Shown here in pieces: positions 53,435 through 60,475 of a stretch of 64,000 nt of DNA. The stretch's first letter is position 1. Each line of letters begins with the position of its first letter. Source of the DNA: CAZSDU01 sp963662525 (GTDB lineage Bacteria; Bacteroidota; Bacteroidia; Bacteroidales; FEN-979); the NCBI GenBank assembly GCA_963662525.1, contig OY759717.1, positions 3,100,001-3,164,000 on the forward strand, in the 5' to 3' direction. A program made the translations under genes and the position numbers. The notes beneath the pieces are model-generated. The model was not told the origin of the DNA and ran no database searches. It worked only from the letters and a program-made list of their open reading frames with translations.

Positions 53435-54439
53435 TTAACTCATTTTTATTACCAAATCGGCTAAACGGCAGGAGTAACCATATTCATTGTCGTACCAGGA
53501 AATGACTTTCACCAAGTTTCCACCCAACACTTTGGTCAATCCTGAATCGAAGATAGATGAATGCGTATTTCCGATGATGTCGCAGCTTACCAGGGGTTCA
53601 TCAAGGTATTCCAGGATGCCTTTCATGGGGCCATTTGCAGCAGCTTTCATAGCAGCATGAATTTCTTCCTTGGTAACTTCCCTGCCCAGTTCGCAGGTAA
53701 GGTCAATCAAAGACCCATCTGGGGTAGGAACACGAACAGCAAAACCATCCATCTTTCCTTCCAATGCGGGAATCACCAGTCCGATGGCTTTGGCAGCACC
53801 CGTTTTTGTGGGGATGATGGAAACGGCAGCAGCCCTTGCCCTACGTAAATCCTTATGCGGAGCATCGAGAATGATCTGATCGTTGGTATAGGAATGGATG
53901 GTATTCATCAATCCTTTTTTAATTCCGAAATTATCATTCAGTACTTTAGCAATCGGAGCCAGGCAGTTGGTAGTACAGGAAGCATTTGAGATGAGCTTCA
54001 TATCGGGTGTAAGGGTATTATCATTAACACCTAAAACTATGGTGGCATCAACATCTTCTTTGTTATCTGCAGGGACAGAAAGGAGAACTTTTTTTGCGCC
54101 TGCAGCAAGATGTTTGCTCATTTTTTCACGCGTACGGAAAATACCAGTACATTCCAGCACAATATCCACCCCAAGGGCACCCCAAGGCAAGTTAGCAGGA
54201 TCTTTTTCTGCCATAACCTTTATCTTATTTCCGTTGACAACCAGGAAATCTCCCTCAACTAAAACCTCGCCGGGGAATTTTCCATGAACAGAATCATATT
54301 TCAATAAATGTGCTAGGGTTTTTGCATCGGTCAGGTCATTAAAAGCAACAACCTCAACCCCACTTTTCATTAACAAGGCCCGGAAGGTCAAACGTCCGAT
54401 CCGACCGAAACCATTGATTCCAACTTTAATGTTTCCCAT
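53435..54439 (-). CDS. gapA: Glyceraldehyde-3-phosphate dehydrogenase, type I
   Basis: A 334-residue GAPDH. NAD-binding GFGRIGRLTFRAL at the N-terminus, the active-site signature ASCTTNCLAP (catalytic Cys about 153), the essential histidine region HSYTNDQ, and WYDNEYGYS near the end. It catalyses the oxidative phosphorylation step of glycolysis in the cytoplasm. A very good promoter lies just upstream, and the next nine genes on the same strand follow with mostly tiny gaps, so gapA may be the leader gene of the chemosensory run. The enzyme call is secure; the shared transcript is inference. Confidence 0.97.
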   Translation of the reverse strand: MGNIKVGINGFGRIGRLTFRALLMKSGVEVVAFNDLTDAKTLAHLLKYDSVHGKFPGEVLVEGDFLVVNGNKIKVMAEKDPANLPWGALGVDIVLECTGIFRTREKMSKHLAAGAKKVLLSVPADNKEDVDATIVLGVNDNTLTPDMKLISNASCTTNCLAPIAKVLNDNFGIKKGLMNTIHSYTNDQIILDAPHKDLRRARAAAVSIIPTKTGAAKAIGLVIPALEGKMDGFAVRVPTPDGSLIDLTCELGREVTKEEIHAAMKAAANGPMKGILEYLDEPLVSCDIIGNTHSSIFDSGLTKVLGGNLVKVISWYDNEYGYSCRLADLVIKMS

Positions 54440-54482
54440 AATAGTAATGTTTTATTATAATTTTATAGTTCATATTAAACTT

Positions 54483-54513
54483 CAAAAATAGGGATTTCAG
54501 ACAAGTCCGCAAA
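54483..54513 (-). promoter_or_regulatory. Bacteroidetes promoter TTTG-N19-TATTTTTG upstream of gapA
   Basis: On the minus strand TTTG (54513-54510) is followed after exactly 19 bases by TATTTTTG (54490-54483), a full match to the primary-sigma consensus. The transcript should start near 54476, about 37 bases before gapA. Confidence 0.6.
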
Positions 54514-54578
54514 AACAATGGAAAAATAATTGAAGGAATATGAAAAATCAGTAGTTTTAAGCCATTAAATTCTCCTCC

Positions 54579-55382
54579 ATGCAAAAAATATTTGTTGTTT
54601 CTGATGGCACCGGCCGCACTGCAGAGCAGGCATTGATGGCGGCCATGACACAATTTCCGAAAGCCAGTGTCGATATTATCATGAAACAGGAAGTGCGATC
54701 GGATGAACAGATAGAAGAGATTGTTAAGGAGGTGGTTGAAAATGAGGGATTTATTATTCATACCCTGGTTGCTGAATCGCTTCGGGAGACTATGCTGCGT
54801 ACGAGCCGTATCCATAATATCGATGCCATTGACCTGATGGGGCCATTGTTATCCCGACTGACGCACCACCTCGCCAACCCGCCGACCGAAGAACCGGGTC
54901 TTTTTTTCCGGCTGAACAAAGAATATTTCAAGCGGATCGATTCCATGCAGTTTGCCTTTACCCATGATGACGGACAGCGGGCCTACGATTACGAAAGGGC
55001 TGAGATCGTGTTGGTCGGCGTTTCCAGGACCTTTAAAACGCCCCTGAGCATTTACCTTGCTTTTAAGGGATGGCTGGTGGCCAACTATCCTATAGTACCC
55101 GGTGTTGAAATTCCTGACGAACTGACTAAACTTCCTTATGGACATGTATTTGGATTGATGACCCAACCTCATGATCTTTCCTCATTACGCACGGTACGAC
55201 AACAATATCTCGGGGGAAATACCGGGGATTATTCTTCCCTTGAACAAGTCAGGCGAGAGTTGAATTATGCCCAGAATCTTTTTAACAAGAGCGAATGGCC
55301 GGTCATCCAGGTGACCAACAAACCCATCGAGGAAATTGCCTCGGAAATTCTTGCCATCAAGCGGAGAATTAACCATTATTAA
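54579..55382 (+). CDS. Pyruvate,phosphate dikinase/PEP synthase regulatory protein (DUF299 kinase-phosphorylase)
   Basis: A 267-residue member of the bifunctional PPDK/PEPS regulator family. It opens with the family motif FVVSDGTGRTAEQAL and has the P-loop-like VLVGVSRTFKTPLSIYLA (residues about 150-167). These proteins switch PPDK or PEP synthase on and off by ADP-dependent threonine phosphorylation and Pi-dependent dephosphorylation. The likely target is a PPDK elsewhere in the genome, since the PEP-utilising enzyme at 37100 lacks the usual PPDK layout. It is divergent from gapA, another enzyme of the glycolysis-gluconeogenesis node, with 139 bases between starts. Confidence 0.9.
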   Translation: MQKIFVVSDGTGRTAEQALMAAMTQFPKASVDIIMKQEVRSDEQIEEIVKEVVENEGFIIHTLVAESLRETMLRTSRIHNIDAIDLMGPLLSRLTHHLANPPTEEPGLFFRLNKEYFKRIDSMQFAFTHDDGQRAYDYERAEIVLVGVSRTFKTPLSIYLAFKGWLVANYPIVPGVEIPDELTKLPYGHVFGLMTQPHDLSSLRTVRQQYLGGNTGDYSSLEQVRRELNYAQNLFNKSEWPVIQVTNKPIEEIASEILAIKRRINHY

Positions 55383-55393
55383 AAAAATAATTT

Positions 55394-55401
55394 TATCTTT
55401 G
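55394..55401 (+). promoter_or_regulatory. Bacteroidetes -7 box TATCTTTG of pyrG
   Basis: Exact TAnnTTTG match, 28 bases before the pyrG ATG in the 47-base gap after the kinase-phosphorylase gene. No -33 TTTG is evident. Confidence 0.4.
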
Positions 55402-55429
55402 CTTACTTTGACAAAAAATTCTGACCTCC

Positions 55430-57040
55430 ATGTCAAAGACAAAATACATTTTCGTAACAGGTGGTGTCTCTTCTTCCCTCGGAAAGGGCATTATCTCCTC
55501 TTCCATTGCTAAATTGCTGGTTGCACGCGGTTTTACCGTCACCATTCAGAAACTTGACCCCTATATCAACATTGACCCGGGAACGCTGAATCCCTATGAA
55601 CATGGCGAATGTTTCGTGACTGAAGATGGCGCTGAAACCGATCTCGACCTCGGGCATTACGAAAGATTTTCGAATGTTCCCACTTCCCAGGCAAATAATG
55701 TTACAACCGGAGTGGTTTATCAGTCGGTCATTACCAAAGAACGCAAAGGAGAATACCTGGGGGAAACCGTTCAGGTAATCCCCCATATTACCGATGAGAT
55801 CAAGTACCGGATTAAACTGCTGGCTAATCGGGGTGATTATGATTTTGTGATCACTGAGATCGGGGGAACTGTTGGCGATATTGAATCCCTGCCATTCATT
55901 GAAGCAGTGCGACAGATGCGCTGGGAATTGGGAAGGAACTGCGTGGTTGTTCATCTGACCCTTGTCCCTTATCTGGCAGCAGCAGGAGAACTGAAGACCA
56001 AACCAACACAACATTCTGTAAAGACATTGCTGGAATCCGGAGTACAGCCGGATATAATCGTCTGCAGAACCGAAAAGCATCTTACTGAAAGTCTGCGGAA
56101 TAAAATTGGATTATTTTGCAATGTTTCCCCATCGTCTGTCATCGAATGCATTGACGTGGAAACGATTTATGATGTTCCCGTCCTCATGAGGGCGGAAAAC
56201 CTGGATCTGGAGATACTGAAGAAGACAAAGATGCCCTGCGACGTTGAACCGGATTTGCGAGACTGGGAAAAATTCCTTTATACCCTAAAGCATCCGGCCA
56301 GCGAAGTCAGTATAGGTCTGGTCGGTAAGTATGTGGAACTGAAAGATGCCTATAAGTCCATCAATGAATCATTTATTCATGCCGGAGCTGCAAACGAGTG
56401 CAAAGTCAGGGTGAAAACTTTCCAATCAGAATTTCTTGATGATTCCAATGTGGCAGAAAAGCTTGGTAAAATGGACGGAATCCTGGTAGCGCCCGGGTTC
56501 GGGGAACGTGGTATTGAAGGAAAGATCAGCGCTATTCGCTTTGCCCGTGAAAATAAAATCCCTTTTTTCGGCATCTGCCTGGGAATGCAATGTGCCGTTA
56601 TTGAATATGGAAGGAATGTATTGAATTTTCAGGGAGCTCATTCTACGGAGTTTAATAAGTTGACCCCGTATCCGGTGATAGATATGATGGAAATGCAGAA
56701 AAAGATATCCGGCCTTGGTGGCACCATGCGTCTTGGCGCATATCCCTGCAGGTTAAATCCGGATTCAAGGGTATTTGAAATTTATCAGCAGGAGAACATC
56801 ACCGAACGTCACCGTCATCGGTATGAGTTCAATAATGAATATCTGAATGCCTTCCAGTTGAAGGGTTTTATTGCTGCCGGACGGAATGAAAAAGACAATC
56901 TTGTTGAGATTATGGAATTAAATGGACATCCCTGGTTTATCGGGGTTCAATTCCATCCTGAATATAAGAGCACTGTTGCCCGCCCTCATCCGCTTTTTGT
57001 AAGTTTTGTTAAAGCAGCTAAGGAATACGCTGCCGGATAA
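55430..57040 (+). CDS. pyrG: CTP synthase
   Basis: A 536-residue CTP synthase of standard length. The N-terminal synthetase domain starts KYIFVTGGVSSSLGKGI (UTP/ATP site) and includes the GEYLGETVQVIPHITDEI and EIGGTVGDIESLPF motifs. The C-terminal glutamine amidotransferase domain has the nucleophile Cys in FFGICLGMQCA and the His-Glu pair in VQFHPEYKS. It makes CTP from UTP, ATP and glutamine. It has its own promoter match and is followed 39 bases later by yidC. Confidence 0.97.
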   Translation: MSKTKYIFVTGGVSSSLGKGIISSSIAKLLVARGFTVTIQKLDPYINIDPGTLNPYEHGECFVTEDGAETDLDLGHYERFSNVPTSQANNVTTGVVYQSVITKERKGEYLGETVQVIPHITDEIKYRIKLLANRGDYDFVITEIGGTVGDIESLPFIEAVRQMRWELGRNCVVVHLTLVPYLAAAGELKTKPTQHSVKTLLESGVQPDIIVCRTEKHLTESLRNKIGLFCNVSPSSVIECIDVETIYDVPVLMRAENLDLEILKKTKMPCDVEPDLRDWEKFLYTLKHPASEVSIGLVGKYVELKDAYKSINESFIHAGAANECKVRVKTFQSEFLDDSNVAEKLGKMDGILVAPGFGERGIEGKISAIRFARENKIPFFGICLGMQCAVIEYGRNVLNFQGAHSTEFNKLTPYPVIDMMEMQKKISGLGGTMRLGAYPCRLNPDSRVFEIYQQENITERHRHRYEFNNEYLNAFQLKGFIAAGRNEKDNLVEIMELNGHPWFIGVQFHPEYKSTVARPHPLFVSFVKAAKEYAAG

Positions 57041-57052
57041 AGAGAATTTTTG

Positions 57053-57060
57053 TACTTTTG
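57053..57060 (+). promoter_or_regulatory. Bacteroidetes -7 box TACTTTTG of yidC
   Basis: Exact TAnnTTTG match 19 bases before the yidC ATG. Its position also argues against the in-frame TTG at 57050 as a start. Confidence 0.4.
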
Positions 57061-57079
57061 CACGCCAATTCCCCTTTCC

Positions 57080-59026
57080 ATGAATAAAAATACCGTAATA
57101 GGCTTAGTGCTGATTTTTGCCATCTTCATTCTATACAGCTACCTGATGAGCCCTTCTCAGGAACAATTGCTTGAGCAGAAGCGTAAATCCGACTCAGTTT
57201 TCCTTACCAATAAAGCTCGTCGCGATTCCCTGATCATAGTTCAGGCAAGGGAACGTGCCATCGCGGCCGCCTTGGAAAAGCAAAAGATCATGGCCAGCGG
57301 AAAAGCCATAGATTCAGCGACGCTTCAACGCCTCACCATGAAAGATGAACTGGGCGTGTTTTCCAATGCATCCGTGGGAAAAGATTCCGTGATAATTCTT
57401 GAAAATGATGTTTTTAAAATTAAAGTATCCACGCTGGGTGGTAAGATATCCAATGTGGAATTGAAAAATTACCTTACTTGGGACAAGAGACCCATGACAC
57501 TGATGGATAAAGACTCCCTGTCCTTTGGTCTTTCTTTCTTTTCCAATAACCGTATCATCCGGACCAATAATCTTTACTTCAAACCCTTTTGGCCGGATGG
57601 AGAAAACCAGGGCTCTTCACTGAAAGTGAGTGGAAAAGATTCGGTCCGATTTGGCATGCGACTTTTCGTTAATGCCTCCGACACTTCTTTTGACCCGGGA
57701 AAATATATAGAATTCATTTATACCCTGAAAGGGGATGAGTATATGATCGGGTATTCTGTCAATTTCGCCGGAATGGCAGAGGTGATGGATCCATCTACCA
57801 AATACCTCATCCTGAACTGGAATGATAATCTTAAAAGACAGGAAAAGTCAGTTAAGATGGAGCGTATGAATTCTACCCTTTATTATAAATATTTTGAAGA
57901 TAAAGTGGATTATCTGTCAGAAACAAAGGATGAAGAGAAATACCTGAAAAATGAGCGAATCCAATGGCTTTCCTTTAAACAGCAATTTTTTACCAGCAGC
58001 CTGATTGCAGAGAATTTTTTCAGCGAACCCAGGTTGCGGACCCTGACATTGCCCGGAGGTAATCATTACCTGAAATCCATGTCGGCAGAAGTTGGAATTC
58101 CATTTATTCCCAAGGAGAATAAGCAGGTTTCTATGAGGTTGTATTTTGGCCCGAATAAATTCTATACCCTGAAAAAATACAACCTTGACCTGGAAAAGCA
58201 GATCCCGCTTGGCTGGGGATTTTTCCTGATGGCCTGGATCAATATTTATGCAGTCATCCCTGTATTTACCTTCTTCGGCAACTTTGGCTGGAATTATGGG
58301 ATCATTATCCTGATCCTGACAATTCTGCTGAAAATCGTGTTGTTTCCGATTGCTTTTAAGACCTATAAGTCCTCTGCCAAGATGCGCGTGCTGAAACCCG
58401 ATATTGATGAACTGACCAAAAAGTTTACCAAAAAGGAAGATGCCCTGAAAAAGCAGCAGGCTACCATGGAACTCTATAAAAAAGCCGGGGTTAACCCCAT
58501 GGCTGGTTGCATACCGCTATTGCTTCAAATGCCTATTTTGATTGCCTTGTTCAGGTTCTTCCCTTCATCCATCGAACTGCGGCAGCAAAGTTTTCTCTGG
58601 GCCACCGACCTTTCTTCCTATGATTCTATCTGGACATTCCCTGGTGGTTTTACCATTCCATGGTATGGAGATCATGTCAGTTTGTTCGCCTTGCTGATGA
58701 CCATCTCAAGCGTTTTCTATACCCGCATTAACGACCAGATGATGGGTTCTTCCCAGCAACAGATGCCGGGTATGAAAACCATGATGTATATGATGCCGGT
58801 CATGTTCCTGTTCTGGTTCAATGATTATTCCTCTGGTTTGAGCTATTATTACCTGCTTGCCAACCTGCTGACTTTTGCCCAGATCTATATTATCCGATCG
58901 ACGATTGACGAGAAAAAACTGCATGCCCAGATCGAAGCCAACAAGAAAAAAACGGTGAAGAAATCAGGCTTTCAGAAACGCCTGGAAGATATGGCCAAGA
59001 AACGCGGATACCCCGTCAAGAAATAA
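57080..59026 (+). CDS. yidC: Membrane protein insertase YidC
   Basis: A 648-residue YidC with N-terminal membrane helix (about 5-22), a large periplasmic beta domain (about 60-360), and the C-terminal 60KD_IMP insertase core of five helices (about 370-610), including FGNFGWNYGIIILILTILLK and the cytosolic helical hairpin with PDIDELTKKFTKKEDALKK. A basic C-terminal tail (KKKTVKKSGFQKR) fits ribosome binding. It inserts and folds inner-membrane proteins with or without SecYEG. The ATG at 57080 gives MNKNTVIGLVLIFAI; the longer frame from 57050 would start inside the -7 promoter box. The 3' end overlaps mqnA by 11 bases. Confidence 0.95.
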   Translation: MNKNTVIGLVLIFAIFILYSYLMSPSQEQLLEQKRKSDSVFLTNKARRDSLIIVQARERAIAAALEKQKIMASGKAIDSATLQRLTMKDELGVFSNASVGKDSVIILENDVFKIKVSTLGGKISNVELKNYLTWDKRPMTLMDKDSLSFGLSFFSNNRIIRTNNLYFKPFWPDGENQGSSLKVSGKDSVRFGMRLFVNASDTSFDPGKYIEFIYTLKGDEYMIGYSVNFAGMAEVMDPSTKYLILNWNDNLKRQEKSVKMERMNSTLYYKYFEDKVDYLSETKDEEKYLKNERIQWLSFKQQFFTSSLIAENFFSEPRLRTLTLPGGNHYLKSMSAEVGIPFIPKENKQVSMRLYFGPNKFYTLKKYNLDLEKQIPLGWGFFLMAWINIYAVIPVFTFFGNFGWNYGIIILILTILLKIVLFPIAFKTYKSSAKMRVLKPDIDELTKKFTKKEDALKKQQATMELYKKAGVNPMAGCIPLLLQMPILIALFRFFPSSIELRQQSFLWATDLSSYDSIWTFPGGFTIPWYGDHVSLFALLMTISSVFYTRINDQMMGSSQQQMPGMKTMMYMMPVMFLFWFNDYSSGLSYYYLLANLLTFAQIYIIRSTIDEKKLHAQIEANKKKTVKKSGFQKRLEDMAKKRGYPVKK

Positions 59027-59771
59027 TTTGCTTCATGTATTTCAGGAATAACGCAAGTCCCTGCTGTTTCTTTGCATCAAGTTGGTAGGAAATATTTTTT
59101 TCCAGGTATGCCAGGCAATCCTCACAGGCAGGAAGTTTGTCCCTGAAAAACTCGAGGCTCTCTGCTTTGTGTCCAACTCCCCAGGCAAGCGATTCACGGA
59201 ATGGGGAAATTACTTTTTCAGGTAACTTTTCGCGAGAAATCCATACCGCGAAAACAAAGGGTAATCCTGTATATTTCATCCATTCCTCTGCAAGATCATA
59301 CACAAAGGGATAGTGATGCCGTAATTCAAATGTTTTATCACCAATAGCAACCAATGCCTCCATCGGATTCCCTGAGATCGCTTGTCCCTGTTGGAGATTG
59401 GTCCAGGAAGGATGAATATCCCAGTATTTTTCGGCCAGGACCTTCACAAGTTGAACCGAAGTGCGGGAATCAAAATCAAGATGGATCTGTTTAATTTGTT
59501 TTAAGGGAACCTGGGATAAAAGCAGAACCGTTTTAACCTGGCCTGTTGCACCGATACAGTAATCAGATATGAAATGGAGCTTTTTGAAATCAGTCAGTGC
59601 TCCCACGGGTACAAGGGAAATATCAACCATTCCTTTGCTGAGTTTTTCCGCACAAACAGATGGAATGTCAAGATCCAGCCTGAAGTCCTTCAGAAACCCG
59701 GATTTCATCAATCCATATACAAAAGGAAAAGTATTGAGATAAGAAACGGCGGATATTTTCAGTTCATCCAT
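59016..59771 (-). CDS. mqnA: Chorismate dehydratase (futalosine menaquinone pathway)
   Basis: A 251-residue MqnA/MqnD-family periplasmic-binding-fold enzyme without signal peptide. The start KISAVSYLNTFPFVYGL, the VDISLVPVGAL block and the AIGDKTFEL segment are typical of MqnA. It dehydrates chorismate to 3-[(1-carboxyvinyl)oxy]benzoate, the first step of the futalosine route to menaquinone, so the organism probably lacks the classic MenFDHCEB route. MqnD is a paralogue with similar fold; the NTFPF motif favours MqnA. It is convergent with yidC. Confidence 0.88.
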   Translation of the reverse strand: MDELKISAVSYLNTFPFVYGLMKSGFLKDFRLDLDIPSVCAEKLSKGMVDISLVPVGALTDFKKLHFISDYCIGATGQVKTVLLLSQVPLKQIKQIHLDFDSRTSVQLVKVLAEKYWDIHPSWTNLQQGQAISGNPMEALVAIGDKTFELRHHYPFVYDLAEEWMKYTGLPFVFAVWISREKLPEKVISPFRESLAWGVGHKAESLEFFRDKLPACEDCLAYLEKNISYQLDAKKQQGLALFLKYMKQIIS

Positions 59772-59810
59772 GGCTGGTTTTTCCGTGCAAAATTAATGGA
59801 AAATGCATTC

Positions 59811-59841
59811 TTTCCGATAGAAGTAAATTTCTTTATCTTTG
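59811..59841 (+). promoter_or_regulatory. Bacteroidetes-type promoter TTTC-N19-TATCTTTG
   Basis: TTTC at 59811-59814, a 19-base spacer and an exact TAnnTTTG box (TATCTTTG, 59834-59841), 22 bases before the TTG start of the small membrane protein gene. It would drive that gene and the TonB receptor behind it. Confidence 0.45.
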
Positions 59842-59863
59842 CTACTTTCAACTTTGAGATTTA

Positions 59864-60355
59864 TTGAACAGAGTTTTAACCATCGTGATTCTCTCTTTAT
59901 TCCTGTTTAATTCAATGGGGTATTATATTGTTTTTGAATTGAATAAATACCTCGTAAAAAAAGAGATGCAATCCTTTCTGCAATCAAACAAGGATCCTTT
60001 AGTCGTATTGAAAATTTCCGATCCGGAATCTGATCCGGATTTTTCCAGGCCTGATGCACGGGAAATCATTTACCAGGGCAAATTATATGATGTAGTCAAA
60101 GAAATTAGAACAGCAAAGACGACCTGTTTCTACTGTCAACATGATGCCCGGGAAGAAATGCTGATCGCTGGATTTAAACGCATGGTAAAAAGTAAATTCA
60201 ATCAGCATTTACTTGACCATGTTATTAAAATCGCCCTTGCCGGGACTGTATTGCATCTTCACCAATTGTTTGTACAGAAAGTTCATTATCCTGATTTTCT
60301 TATGGCACTCAGCTCTTCTGATTTTCCTCCTTTCAGTCCGCCGCCGGAAAGTTAA
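59864..60355 (+). CDS. Small membrane-anchored protein upstream of TonB receptor
   Basis: A 163-residue protein with an N-terminal hydrophobic helix (about 4-25), a mainly alpha soluble part containing CFYCQHD (C-x2-C-x-H, a possible metal site), a second hydrophobic or amphipathic stretch (about 125-145, HLHQLF), and a Pro-rich tail (FPPFSPPPES). No family was recognised. The start is TTG at 59864; no ATG precedes the hydrophobic helix. It lies 120 bases before a TonB receptor, the same arrangement as the small His-rich protein at 28196, which also ends in a Pro-rich tail. Sensing or handling of the receptor's ligand is possible but unproved. Confidence 0.65.
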   Translation: MNRVLTIVILSLFLFNSMGYYIVFELNKYLVKKEMQSFLQSNKDPLVVLKISDPESDPDFSRPDAREIIYQGKLYDVVKEIRTAKTTCFYCQHDAREEMLIAGFKRMVKSKFNQHLLDHVIKIALAGTVLHLHQLFVQKVHYPDFLMALSSSDFPPFSPPPES

Positions 60356-60446
60356 TGAATTCATATCTGCTCCGGATGCCCGGGACTATCCCTTTTCTTT
60401 GAAAGAGAGGCAGAGCAGTATGCCCGTGAATGAAATTTACTTATTT

Positions 60447-60454
60447 TAAATTTG
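60447..60454 (+). promoter_or_regulatory. Possible Bacteroidetes -7 box TAAATTTG before TonB receptor
   Basis: Exact TAnnTTTG match 22 bases before the receptor ATG; no -33 TTTG. AT-rich context makes chance occurrence likely. Confidence 0.25.
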
Positions 60455-60475
60455 TTAATCCAAAAAAATAGTATC

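Noticed and set aside
55433..56080. 215-codon minus-strand open frame
   Set aside because: Opposite pyrG, which is full length and highly conserved.
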